A program made the translations under genes and the position numbers. A stretch of 64,000 bases of DNA, taken from Massospora cicadina (lineage: Eukaryota; Entomophthoromycota; Entomophthoromycetes; Entomophthorales; Entomophthoraceae). Below, piece after piece: positions 23,370 through 33,269 of the stretch (position 1 is the stretch's first letter; each line of letters opens with the position of its first letter). The notes beneath the pieces were generated by a model that was given only the letters and a program-made list of their open reading frames with translations, was not told where the DNA came from and searched no databases. Where the stretch lies: positions 1-64,000 of the forward strand of contig JAKSZP010012222.1 in NCBI GenBank assembly GCA_022478985.1, given 5' to 3'.

Positions 23370-23720
23370 AGCCCAATTTTATGATATGATAGAAGCAGGT
23401 GCTTGGTCAGCATAATTTCAACTTTGTTTGGTGGCAAAGTTGGCATTAAAACCAGATGTAGATTTATTGAATGGTGTATGGGACCGCTGGAGACAATAGC
23501 AAGGTCTCAGAGGGAGCGTACATTGCGTTGACCCTAAAGTTTAGATCTATCTTTGTCATAAATCTGGAAATTGTGCTATCAAACAAACATTATGACCTGC
23601 TAATTGGAGATGCGTTTATGAGCCACTTCTGTGCTGTCATTGATATTATTGAGGAGACTTTGAAATTTTTGAACAGAGTATCTCAATTTATTTTACCTCA
23701 GGCGGAGTACAAATGGATTG
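23370..23720 (+). pseudogene. Aspartic protease remnant (G5)
   Basis: The catalytic half reads FYDMIEAGAWSA, where the D-S-G-A motif is degraded, followed by LVAKLALKPDVDL. The C-terminal half is well kept at 23550-23680: NKHYDLLIGDAFMSHFCAVI, the retropepsin block (Y-D-(L/I)-L-(I/L)-G-x-(D/A)-F). It lies between the gag knuckle and RT. A frame change separates the halves. Confidence 0.65.
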
Positions 23721-24229
23721 GGTGTGTATGGGACATTTCAACTTCGCCTATAGTTATAGTGCAATACCAGTGTGCTATCATTGATTAAAGAGGAAACCCT
23801 GGTCCCTCCCCCAAAATATATATGGAAATCAAAGGTTGCCTCTTTGAGCTTCTGGGTCCATATCCATCCCTACGGTCACCAATTTATGGCAAACACTGAG
23901 TTAGAGGTGAAAACACCAAATGGGCTCTATGAGAGAGTTCATTGGGCCTTATCAGCAATCACGGCTGGAGCCCAATGGGCTCCAGGCATTATTCTGCTGC
24001 GACAACAAGAGATCCAGATTTTACTTGAGAACCTACAAAATGAACCACTTCTTATTTGTCAAAAAAAATTCTAGTATATTTACAATTGACCCCTGTGGAA
24101 GAGATCTTTCAGGTTCACGAGTTTTAGGTCTCTGGATGAATTTGGTTTATTCATTTAACAGCAGCCCAGAGAAATGGCAGTGGTACCTCAAAAACAATTA
24201 ATGTGGATTATCAAAAGACCATAGAGATA

Positions 24230-25080
24230 AGGCGATAACTTTATTCCAAAAATATAAGGAGATCTTTGCTGTTAACGATCATGTTTTAGGGTGCGCTTGG
24301 GATGTGGTATATTGATTATACTTTGGGGATCATCCCCTTTAACAGGTCTCAGCCAATCTACCAAATAAGGGCAGCTGGGAGGTAGTCACTTAGGATATTA
24401 AATAATGCTGCTAAAGCAAGGGATGCTAAAACCATCTGAGTCCATAGGCTTCACTATTCTAACTGTCAAAAAGAAAGTCAGTATCAACCAGATATTGATA
24501 GACTACTGGAAGCTCAAAGGTATCACAAAGAAGGATATTTACCCTTGCCATGGATTAAAGATGTCTTGGATTGATTGGGAGGAGCTCTTTAATTCCATTG
24601 ATAAATTTGATATCATGGTACTGGTAAATTTAGCTGTCCGTGGCATAACATGAAATGCTCCATAATCACATTCAAAGGGATTTTTTCAACTGGTTCATAT
24701 ACCTCAAGGGCTGAGTAACGCCCCAGCTATGTTCCAATGGGCGATGAACACTATCCTTGGTGATCTAAAGCTGTCATGAGTTCCTGCGCACCTTTACAAC
24801 GTTTTCTGAGCACCTTAACTATTTGGAGGTTGTGCTCCGCCAGATGGTTGAGGCCACCATCAAGATCAAACCCCATAAATGCCACTTCTTAAAGGACTAA
24901 CTGGAGTAACTCGGTTATATGGTGGATGAGACGGGAATGAAACCCCATTCTTTCAAAGGTGGATGCTATCCAAAAGATTATTATGCCAACCAGTAATCAT
25001 GTCATACAGGTTTTTTTAAGATGATTGGCTATTAACGACGCTTTATACCAATTTAAGTTTTATTGGAGGTCCACTGTTTG
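24230..25080 (+). pseudogene. Reverse transcriptase remnant (G5)
   Basis: The plus strand at 24405-24653 reads KQGMLKPSESIGFTILTVKK then ILIDYWKLKGITKKDIYPCH, the gypsy RT fingers (Q-G-(I/M)-(I/L)-x-P-S-x-S...D-Y-x-K-L-(N/K)-x-(I/V)-T-K-K-D-x-Y-P). The GLSNAPAMFQ-like block follows near 24710-24740 and a connection domain near 24840-24900 (IKIKPHKCHF). The YxDD box expected near 24780 is not readable: the segment reads through APLQRF instead, so the catalytic centre is lost. Confidence 0.75.
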
Positions 25081-25146
25081 AGTTAGTAATAAAGATGCTG
25101 CGTTTGAATGGATGGAACGTTGACAACGCTCCTTTAATACACTTTT

Positions 25147-25575
25147 ATAGCTCTAATCAGTGCACTGGTGTGGCGCCTTCCCAATTTTGATAAAGTGTTT
25201 TTTATCTTAATGGATGCATCCCTTTACGCTATTGGGGTGGTTCTATCTCATAGAGACAATGAGGGGGAGGAGAACGCAGTTGTGTATTGTAGTCTGATCT
25301 TGAATTGCCCTGAACGTGATTGTATTGTGACAAACAGGAAATTCTTAGTGGTGCTCTATGCATTTTTGCAGTTTAGGTTATATTTTCATGAAATGAAGTT
25401 TAAAGTCATAATGGATCATGTATCGTTATGCTGGTTGCAGAACCTCAAGGAATATGAAGGGCACCTAGCCCGATGAGCCCTTAAACTGCAGGTGAAAATC
25501 TTTGATATCCTCCACTGACCCAGCGCAAAACACCAGAACCCTGATTTCTTATCAAGATTACAACTGTTGCCATCA
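25147..25575 (+). pseudogene. RNase H remnant (G5)
   Basis: A 102-codon open stretch (25168-25476) with a nearly complete gypsy RNase H: LPNFDKVFFILMDASLYAIG (catalytic D in MDAS), VVLSHRDNEGEENAVVYCS, REFL-like RKFLVVLYAFLQFRLYF, and VIMDHVSLCWLQNLKEYEGH (D in MDH). It continues past a stop as ALKLQVKIFDILH, matching the A-L-x-L-Q-x-(F/Y)-x-(F/I)-x-I-x-H end. The catalytic glutamate position reads K (NRKFLVV where T-E-(R/K)-E is expected), so it is inactive even where open. Confidence 0.8.
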
Positions 25576-25599
25576 CATAAGATCTGCCACTGTGATGTA

Positions 25600-26479
25600 T
25601 GATAAAATGCGCAGCGGAAAATATGACAATGATCCGCCTCAATTCATAAAGTGTTAAATAAAATGTGAACTAATACCTTCCAGCGGAACAGGAAATTATA
25701 CAAATGGATTGGAGATTCTACGGTGAACTTCTCACAGCCCACGTAACATCCTAGCACCATTATTAGTTCACATAAGGCAGTCAGAAATGGTCGAGTATGC
25801 AAGATGGTGAATTGTTGCATCCTGGTATTACTGGGAAAGAATAAATCTCAATGCGCTTAAAAGAATCTCCTGCTACCATCAGTACCAAGTGGAAAACCGT
25901 TCTTCCAGAAGATCTCAGGCCAGTTAGTGAACATCATATTCTTTAGCAATAGTTTCCATTGATGTCATGAGGCCTATGCCAATGGGAGCTAACTGCTCCA
26001 AGTACATTATGGTGGTAATCAATTACTTGATCAGGTGGGCTGATTTATGGCGATATGGGATTTGAAGGGCATTCATGGTGGCCAAGTTAAAAATTGAATG
26101 TAGAAACAGAGACATGGCTGCCCTCACTTTGCTCTTACCAATAATAGAATTAAAGTCACTTCGCACATCCTCCCAAAGTTGAATGAGCTGATGGGCATCA
26201 GTGGGGTCCTGATGACCCCATACCACCCCAAGATTAACAGGATGGTTGAGCAAGTTAATGGGACTTTGGAGAACATACTCCAGAAATTTGGTAACAAATC
26301 GGCCTTCTGATTGGAGTTCCTTCCAAAAACCGCTGTTTTCACATACAACATTAGCTATTATTCTGCCACGTGAAAAGTCCCTTCCAATTATTATTTAGAC
26401 AAAAACTTCCTCTTCTGGCGCTTCTTTATGCTTGTGTAGAAGATACTAGCATAATGGACCCTCAACACTATTTGGCCAC
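25600..26479 (+). pseudogene. Integrase remnant, zinc finger and core (G5)
   Basis: After a poorly preserved zinc finger the core reads VSIDVMRPMPMGAN, then SKYIMVVINYLIRWADLWRY near 25950-26050 (pattern D-V-M-G-P...K-Y-I-(M/I)-V-(V/A)-(I/T)-D-Y-(L/F)-T-R-W-(A/V)-E). Near 26180-26290 it gives LMTPYHPKINRMVEQVNGTL, the (H/Y)-H-P-x-(T/I)-N-x-x-V-E-x-x-N-G-T-L block with the catalytic glutamate. The first catalytic Asp is kept; the second block has D changed to N (VVIN). The reading continues to the start of LTR-B. Confidence 0.8.
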
Positions 26480-27571
26480 AGTTGGGATTTTTGACCATAT
26501 CTCAGCTGTCTAGATTTTAGGGCTGCTAGGGGATAATTTCGTATATAAATGTGGATTAGATTTTGGTTGTCCCTGATTTTGGGTTAACATTGTCGAGAGA
26601 ATTTTAGTTATTTTCCTGGTTTTGATCCATTAGGGATTGATCCAGCTGAATGCATAAGATCTAGTTGGGCAGAGTTGCTGAGAAATGGGGGCATCTGGTA
26701 GTTGATTGATGATTAACTATCAGATGTACTGATTGGGATCAGTCAGGGTTCATCACCAACTGATTATTAATATAAGGGTTAAGTTGTGAGGAAAGTGATG
26801 ACGCCTGCAACTAGCAAATCGATCAGTTGGTTTGTGACTTCTCTTAATGGGCAACATGTCACATTACCAAAGCTGGTCGCTTGCCAAATATGGTATGGTT
26901 CACTGAGCTTGAGAGTTAAACGTTAGGGACACGTTTTCTAACTCTTTCCATTTTAGGTATCGAGGATGTCTGATAATGGAATCCTAGCCAAGATGGGGAA
27001 GACCATAGCTGCTGAGATGACAAAGGGTAAATCAATGGCAACAGCTGCCGTTTCATTGATGTGGTGCCAATTGAGGGTTGGGCTCCAAGTACCCACTATA
27101 AACTCCCCTAAGAATTCCCTTAATAAAAAACATTAATTACCAAAATTTGTTACTAGTTCTATTCTTCTTCAAGGATAATATTGCTGTGTGCTTTAATTGG
27201 AGACTCTTTAGGACTAAGAGTAAGAATTGATAATCCAGAGAGGTCAAGCTGAGATGAGATGATAATTGCTGCCATCTGTGTGTCACCAGAGAGAAGCCAT
27301 AAACAAAGATTTGAGCGTGGATCAAGTTAGGCGGTATAAAGATACAAATCCCTATTGAGGACAACTTAAGTATTTTGAGGGGAACTACTGTTCAATAATT
27401 TAACCCAACTCTAATGATCTATTCAGCTACAGATAATAGATTTCATACTATTATAAATTTTATATCTATTATTATCAGAGAACATGAAGGATTGCGCAAC
27501 ATCAAACCTGTGCAGATATAAATTTAGGGGTTATCAGTCTTGAACATTCAACAAAACCGTAAATTTTAATA
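26480..27571 (+). repeat. Solo LTR, type A (LTR-B), with 5-bp target duplication
   Basis: Starts AGTTGGGATTTTTGACC (TGTTGGG in other copies) and ends near AAATTTTAATA at 27571. It aligns with LTR-A and the G7 LTRs throughout, for example TTAGGGACACGTTTTC near 26920 and ACAGCTGCCGTTTCATTGAT near 27041. The flanks GCCAC (26475-26479) and ACCAC (27572-27576) agree at four of five positions, and G5 integrase reading continues on both sides. A single LTR with a target duplication marks an insertion later reduced by LTR recombination. Confidence 0.8.
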
Positions 27572-27890
27572 ACCACTCAACAAAACGGTGTTCAAGCTGC
27601 AGACCAAAGCGTACTTATTCAGCTTAGCTAGGAAGATAAAGAATCATGATGCAATAAGGTACAGCATAGTGGGATAGCTCAATTCAGAGATGGGGAAATG
27701 GTTATATTTATGACTAACACAGGTTCAGTCAGAAGCATAAATTGCCAACATCTGGATTGGTCTATTTGAAGTAATCAAAAAACAGGTTTGATGCCAATAC
27801 TATCAAGGACACTAAGAGTAATGAGTTTTTTAACCAAGTGCATGCGAAGTTCCAGTAGGTGTATGTATAATAGGAGATTATAAACCAGTC
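27572..27890 (+). pseudogene. Integrase C-terminal end (G5)
   Basis: Past the solo LTR the plus strand reads IAQFRDGEMVIFMTNTGSVR, similar to the C-terminal integrase fold that begins (F/L)-x-x-G-(D/E)-x-V-x-(L/F). Further on it gives KNRFDANTIKD and FFNQVHAKFQ, which fit the end of that domain (V-H-x-x-x-(L/F)-(K/R)). It ends about 20 bases before the polypurine tract, as expected for the end of pol. Confidence 0.5.
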
Positions 27891-27900
27891 AAAGGGGTAA
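27891..27900 (+). promoter_or_regulatory. Polypurine tract of G5
   Basis: AAAGGGGTAA ends one base before the 3' LTR start TGTCAAGATTC. A purine-rich run immediately before the 3' LTR primes plus-strand DNA synthesis in LTR elements. Confidence 0.65.
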
Positions 27901-28035
27901 TGTCAAGATTCTGATAGGACTGTAATGTTATGCTAAGTAGCTATGGCGGAATGGATGAGCTTGATCAATTATAGTAGTATGATAACATTGACGAGAGCTT
28001 CTTGATCTAAGGCAGTAGGGCGATACTAAGCTTTT
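27901..28035 (+). repeat. 3' LTR of G5 (part left of LINE L1)
   Basis: Begins TGTCAAGATTCTGATAGG and aligns with the 5' LTR from 20441. L1 enters at about 28036, within GATACTAAGCTTTT. The bases beyond L1 (33221 onward, ACTAATCTCC...GTGAGATTATC) align weakly with what follows the same point in the 5' LTR (ACCAAGCTTT...GTGAAGATTTAG), so the LTR probably resumes there. Confidence 0.6.
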
Positions 28036-28499
28036 AAATTTTAAATTTATTGCGGGGAAGGCCGACCATGGGATGGACACTTCCAAATATGACTCAGAAG
28101 AGACAAAACTTAGTAACATGGAAGGCACCCCAGAGAAGCGATGCTATCTCTTGTTGCCAGTGGGAACGCCACTTATGGGGAGGGGGAGGGAACGTGTGAA
28201 GGGGCCTTAGCCATAATTGAACACGTGTGGAGGAAGGGGTCTGAAATGATGAACCAGACTGGGAACCAGGAGGAGACCAGCTGTCAGCAACGCGGTGGGA
28301 AGTATCCGAACATCCATGCTTGAAGTGGTCCACCAAATGAGAGCGGAATCTGTGGGAAGCTTCTGGGAGGGTGGGGGTGGAGCCAGCGATGGCATATAAG
28401 ACAATCGTGTGGATGGTCCACATGGCGATTGCAACCAAAAAGCACGAAGGGAGGGTGGAAGAGAGGAGGCCATTGATAGAGCAAACATATCTCTTGACA

Positions 28500-28720
28500 G
28501 ACTGAAGGGATGCGTTTGATCCTGGCCCAGCAGACGTTGAACTTCGCGCCATATCACTTTAGAGGTGGGGCACTTCTCCAGGCGGTGGAAAAGCGTTCCA
28601 TACTGGCCACACACGACACAGAATGAGTGTAAAGCGTTAGAGCGCTCAGCTGAACGATACACCCGCCTCAGGCAGCGCCACAAATGGGAGCAGACTTGAG
28701 GCTGCAACAGAGGATGTTGT
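28500..28720 (-). pseudogene. LINE L1 ORF2 C-terminal Cys/His segment
   Basis: An open minus-strand stretch reads SNALHSFCVVCGQYGTLFHR followed by LEKCPTSKVIWREV, giving C-x2-C-x7-H-x4-C. This pattern is the zf-RVT-like segment found after the RT of many plant and fungal L1-type LINEs, thought to bind nucleic acid. The same block occurs in L2 at 62210-62300. Past it both copies carry a tryptophan-rich region (IAMWTIHTIV) of unknown role. Confidence 0.7.
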
Positions 28721-29639
28721 ACATATTTCCAGATAGTTTTTGGGTCTCAATGGAGTAAGGGATGTCCATCATGTCCAGGTAGTCCACTCTGGATAGGACA
28801 TGGGGCCGAATGGGGATCACGCCATCATGGATGGGTAGCCCCTGTACCTCTTGTGTGAACTGAGGAGAGGGGCGGCCTCTTCAGGCTGTATGTCCGCTAA
28901 TACAAATTCTCCACTCAGCACTTCGCATGGAGAGTAGGATTCGTTTGTAGTGGGTTTTAGTCCCGTGAGGACCTGTGGCCGGTGTGTGATGCGAGGTATT
29001 TCATCAGGGAGTGGGGGTTCGATGGATTGTTGAGGCCCAAGGCGCGGGAGAAGTTGGAGCAGGCTGCGCGGGACCAGTGTTGGGAGAGGAGTGTAGGGGC
29101 GGTGACAGCCGCGATCCAGGTGCCCAGGATCTTGGCAGCATGGGCTTTGAAGTCAAGCAGGCCCATGTCACCATAATGATGAGGGCCAAACATGACCTCT
29201 AGCTGTACTGGTGGAGGGCGGCCTACCAAAGTTATCCTTGCAGCAAGGCATACAAGGATTTGAAGAAGCTTGGTGAGAAGGGGATGGCGTGGGCTCCAAA
29301 CCAGACTTTGGAGAGGAGCATAGAGTTGGCTAAAACAACCCTGCCAGTAAGGGAAGTAGGGTGGGCTCTGAGAGAGGCGATTCGCTTTGTCACGTTGTCC
29401 AGAATATGGCACTCCATTACTGCTGACGCATATCCGCCTGCCTCCATCCACACGCCCAAATGGCGTACAGGTCCTATGGTAGGACTTGGTACAAAGGGGA
29501 GCACCAGTGGGGCGGTATGTGTTGAGTTAGTAGGGCGAGGACGTGGGCGAGCAGATGGGCCAGGTTGGGAACTAATTGCTGGGGTCCAACAGTTCTGAAA
29601 CCGACCAAGGAGGATGATTTCGGTTTTATAAGCGTTCAG

Positions 29640-30480
29640 TGCCGCGTTGCTTACCCGGGAATACTCCTGGATGAGAGCTTCAAGCGCGCGTGCATCTTGG
29701 TTACTAGACACCCCAACCACACAATCATCTGCGAATGCCATTATCTTGACTTGGGCTTGGCCTGGCACATGGACCCCAGTGAGTTGGGCATTCACATTCG
29801 CAGTAGTGGGTCAAGGCTGAAGTTGTGTAAGAGTGGGCTGAGGGGGTCCCCTTGTTGCAAGCCCCTTCGAGGGTGGACTACTTCCGTTAAGAAGCCAGGG
29901 CCACGTACTGCCATTGTTGCAGATTCTGTGAGCAGCATCACCCAGTTGATGAAGCGAGGGGGTAAGCGGAATTGATGGAGACAGACCCTGAGGTATTCCC
30001 AGTTTACTCTATCATAGGTCTTCTGTTGTCCAATAATACAAGTGCCCCAGAGGCTGTGGACTGACATACATTAGCCACAGAGTGCACGTTATCCCAAATC
30101 GACATTTTGGGTATGAAACTGAATTGTTCTGGGGAGATGGTGGCAGATGCTACAGTCCCTAAACGGTTAGCCATGATTTTTGTTAAAATTTTGGTGTCTG
30201 TGTTTGTTAGAGAAATGGGGCGCCAACTGGCTAAGTATAGTTTATCCCCTTTCTTGAAGAGTGTGATGGTAAAGGCCTCATGTCCTCCTGGTAGGAGGCG
30301 CGTTTCCAACAGGCTTTGGTTAAGTGAGACGAGTGGCAATGGGGATATATATTTGAAGTACTTTTTGTAGAACTCATATGGAATGCCATCTGGGCCTGGG
30401 CATTTTTGGTTTGGTTCACTGCGAATGGCTGTCCATAATTCATTTGGAGTAATCAGTTTCATTATTTACGGGTATTTAAA
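29640..30480 (-). pseudogene. LINE L1 ORF2 reverse transcriptase
   Basis: Motifs on the minus strand, from high to low coordinates: KCPGPDGIPYEFYKKYFKYI; KKGDKLYLASWRPISLTNTD; TKILTKIMANRLG; ISPEQFSFIPKMSIWDNVHS; KTYDRVNWEYLRVCL (palm A); LTEVVHPRRGLQQGDPLSPL (palm B); and IMAFADDCVVG, with the catalytic FADD box at 29724-29735. These are the canonical non-LTR RT blocks in order. The catalytic residues are kept, but frame changes occur near 30000-30060 and 29800, so no single ORF spans it. The enzyme copies its own RNA at the nicked target. Confidence 0.85.
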
Positions 30481-31089
30481 AATGGTGCGGATGTGGGCTC
30501 AGTCAAGAAATTCTGCCAATTTGGCCAGGTAAATTGAATTGGATCAGTACAACTTGTAGTAATACTTTTGTGTTTCAATTGCCACTTCGCTGGCATATCC
30601 GCAATGGAATCATCCAATCTTCGCACCTGTGTGCAGGCCACACTCTGGCATGGTGCGAAGAATTTTTTTAAAGAAATGTGCGGTGCACTTATCACCTTTT
30701 GTGATGCAGTTGGCCCTGTACTGAACACAAACCTAATTTTTGTGTTGCCTTTCGAGCGCGTTGAGGTGGGTGGCTGCCTCCGCCCACTTCCAGCCCCATG
30801 CAGAGCTGTATCCTGTAGCTGGGATATTGGACTCCAGGTGTGCCAACTCTGCCAGAGCGCGCGAAATGACCGCTGATGTGGCTTTTAAGCATCTGGAGGA
30901 GATATAGTGAGAGTGGCGGATGGTGTCATCTTTAAAAGTTGCCTATGTGGAAATGGGGTCCGCGCAAAATGGTGCAACAAACTCTTTTGCCAAAGTTGCC
31001 GCTTCCACCCACGTGAAAAAACCTGGCAACGCGAGCTTGGAGGGGCGAATTTTGCACCAATGTAGGGCCTTAGCAGCTGTGACAGGTAG

Positions 31090-31790
31090 TTGGTAGTTTA
31101 ACAAGACCAGTCAATGGTCAGAGAATTCTCTTTTTGTTGTTTTGAAGTAGGAGATGTGGGGTTGGAATTTCGCTGGCGTTAGGATAAGGTCAATGTGGGT
31201 CATAAACCTTAATTGGCCGTTGTGGATGTGGGGACGTGTCATGTTTTTGAGCAGTGGGGCATGTCGCGGCAGTGCATCCATTAACCCGAGAGAGGCCTTT
31301 AGAACGCGAAGTTCTACGTGACCCTGGGGGGTCATGGGGTGAGGAAGGCCACCGGTCCATTGTTGTGTTTAGCCAACAGTTCATGTCGCCAACTACGAAA
31401 GGGTCTGGGGGTAGTGGGAGGGATTTGACTGACAAGAAAAATTCCTGACACTCACATGCACTGTTTGGGGCATAAATGTTGATGATCGCGTGCGCTACAT
31501 CCGCCCATGAGAAAGTGACAATGAGAACTTGGCCATTTAGGAATTTTTCTGATGATAAAAATTTGGAAAATTATTTTTCCAAATTAGCACCACACAGTGC
31601 TTTGAACAGAAGGATAAGGAAGGGAGGAGCATGGTTTTCAAGCTTCCTTGGAACCTCGTGGACAGTGGGACTCCTGGATGACCAGGATATCCACAGGTAA
31701 ATTGTGTTGTAAAAGACTCAGTTTTCTAGCCCAGGATGGGGAGGCCTTGAGTCCGGCAATATTTAACATCCCTAAAGTGAAGGTTTCCCC
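31090..31790 (-). pseudogene. LINE L1 ORF2 endonuclease (APE type)
   Basis: In shifting frames the minus strand gives LPVDILVIQESHCPRGSKEA near 31640-31720 (the D-I-(L/V)-x-(I/L)-Q-E-(T/S)-(H) block with the metal-binding Glu). Next come INIYAPNSACECQEFF near 31470, FVVGDMNCWLNTTMDRWPSS near 31390 (the G-D-(F/M)-N block), THIDLILTP near 31190, and EFSDHWSC near 31115 (S-D-H). These are the catalytic blocks of the endonuclease/exonuclease/phosphatase fold that nicks target DNA. Indels break the frame three or more times. Confidence 0.8.
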
Positions 31791-31899
31791 CATTGCACCT
31801 TAGGTGTGAGGGGGTGGGCACCCGGGCCCACCAGCCTTCTCTAGATCCCCATGGGCCTTCACAGCAGCGCAGGTGTTAGCAGCAATGCTATCAGGGTTT

Positions 31900-33212
31900 T
31901 TGTTAATTTTTGCAGAAAGAGTTGCGTTGGCTTTAGCCTTTGCTTTTTGTTTTCCTGACGTTGGACAAATTTTTTGCAGTGCAGATGAGTTCTGTGCACC
32001 ATTGAGCGGGTCAAAATTTCTTTTTAGTTGGGATGGGTCCCAAGTTAGTTTTGACCGGAGCTTGGGTGCAATAATTGGGTGAGATTGAATCCCCCATTGG
32101 ATCCTAAGATTGAGTGGCCCGGTCAGCATGGGCTTCCCAATCTGATTGGTTGATGGATTCCCAGGTTGCTTCCACCGTGAAGGTTTTCATGTCATCCTGG
32201 CGTTGTGAGTGTGGGATAGTGGTGGTGGCCTTGGCTGCTTCCTTAGCCGTGGCCCTGTGGGCCTGCTTGGCCTTCTTCCACTCTTGTGGGGAAATAGGCT
32301 TTACCAGTAGGTAGCAGCCTTATGCTCCCCACAGAAAAGCCTATTTGGTGCTTGCGGTTGGTTTGTAGTGCGCCTCTCCACTGGCCATGGCCGCCGAGGG
32401 GTGCTCTTGGAATGTGACGCCATCCTTGGTGGGGCATGAGTGTGCCTTATGGCCAAACGCGTCACAGTGGGTGCAAATGGGGGGCGCGCTGTCCACGGTC
32501 ACCCAGAATGGGTGGGTAGTATGCCCTGCAATATCAATAAAAGTGGAGTGCGGGATCTGGGTTAGGTCCTTTGCAATCTCCTCAGTTGGGGTCAGGACTG
32601 CGATGGCTTTGCCAGTGCACAGGTGTGGCATCAGTGTGAAGCGTTGCATTTCGAAAGATTATATTTCGCCATATATGGCGAGACCATCTTTCAGGTGTTG
32701 TTCCAAAATGTCACGTTTTACCGTAGTAGGCAAAAAGTCAAACATGAGGAAAAGTTGGTTTGATTTTGTCCATCTGGTGCATTTGGTTTCGATGGCCCAT
32801 TGCTCTTCAGGGATGTTGACCACTACGTGCACTGTCACAGCCTCGTCTGCTGCCTCTTTGCTTTCAAAACCTAGGTCCAGCCAACCACATGACATGGAGT
32901 GAGGTGCGATGTACACCGCGGGTGGGAAAATTGTGTGCACATCTTCACAAAATTTTTCCCATAAGGCCGTTTGTTGGATGTCCAGAAACACGCGGACTCT
33001 GAATTCCACCGATGAAAGTGGCTGAGAGTGTGGCGTGTTGATGTACTGGTTGCATCGTGCTTGCCATGCAGGTATCCCTGGGGAAATAATGACCACCAGT
33101 TTTTAAAATTTTTGTCTATTCTGCTGGTTTCTATGGGGCGTTTTCAAATGTTGGAGGCCGCAAGCCTTCCACCTGCTCCTCTTACCTTACTTGCCCAACT
33201 GCTCCCTGACAT
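31900..33212 (-). pseudogene. LINE L1 ORF1 (RNA-binding, zinc-knuckle protein)
   Basis: Begins MSGSSWASKVRGAGG at 33212 on the minus strand. It continues (frameshifted, 33096-32659) through FRVRVFLDIQQTALWEKFCE and GWLDLGFESKEAADEA, an RRM-like alpha/beta stretch. It then gives CTGKAIAVLTPTEEIAKDL and PFWVTVDSAPPICTHCDAFG, with the intact knuckle CTHCDAFGHKAHSC (C-x2-C-x4-H-x4-C, 32433-32480). After that comes a lysine-rich tail (EWKKAKQAHRATAKEAAKA). ORF1 proteins coat the LINE RNA. The stretch 32341-33096 is the longest nearly open coding region of the element. Plus-strand readings over it (171 codons at 32387-32902) are antisense shadows. Confidence 0.8.
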
Positions 33213-33269
33213 GGGCGCAGACTAATCTCCTCTGTGAGATTATCAAACTAGATTCAGTCTTGAATTGAA

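Larger units (their letters stand above)
20441..28035 (+). mobile_element. Ty3/gypsy retrotransposon G5 with both LTR starts
   Basis: A plus-strand element whose LTR starts recur at 20441 and 27901. Domains in order are gag with an eroded zinc knuckle (22100-22890), PR (23370-23720), RT (24230-25080), RNase H (25147-25575), integrase (25600-26479, resuming 27572-27890), and a polypurine tract (27891-27900) directly before the 3' LTR. Three later insertions break it: retroposon R1 in the 5' LTR, solo LTR-B in the integrase tail, and LINE L1 in the 3' LTR. Without them the element is about 6 kb up to the L1 junction. All coding domains are dead. Confidence 0.75.
28036..33218 (-). mobile_element. 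LINE L1: nearly complete non-LTR retrotransposon (L1/Tad1-like)
   Basis: Minus-strand element of about 5.2 kb. ORF1 (33212 to about 31900) carries an RNA-binding region and a CCHC zinc knuckle. ORF2 (about 31790 to 28150) carries an apurinic-type endonuclease, a reverse transcriptase and a C-terminal Cys/His segment. The 3' end reads GGTCGGCCTTCCCCGC then AATAAATTTAAAATTTAAAAG, an A/T-rich end with no long poly(A). Only about 6 bases precede the ORF1 ATG, so the 5' leader is lost or very short. It sits in the 3' LTR of G5. Possible target duplication: ATACTAAGCT (28028) and AGACTAATCT (33218), 8 of 10. Base composition is clearly more GC-rich than the surroundings. Confidence 0.8.

Noticed and set aside
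29565..29975. Plus-strand reading of 136 codons, and similar ones at 30107-30370 and 63045-63490
   Set aside because: All are antisense to LINE reverse transcriptase motifs. GC-rich sequence keeps the opposite strand open by chance.
32387..32902. Longest plus-strand reading over L1 (171 codons)
   Set aside because: It is the antisense of LINE ORF1, whose minus-strand reading contains the zinc knuckle and RRM-like blocks. No motif on the plus strand.
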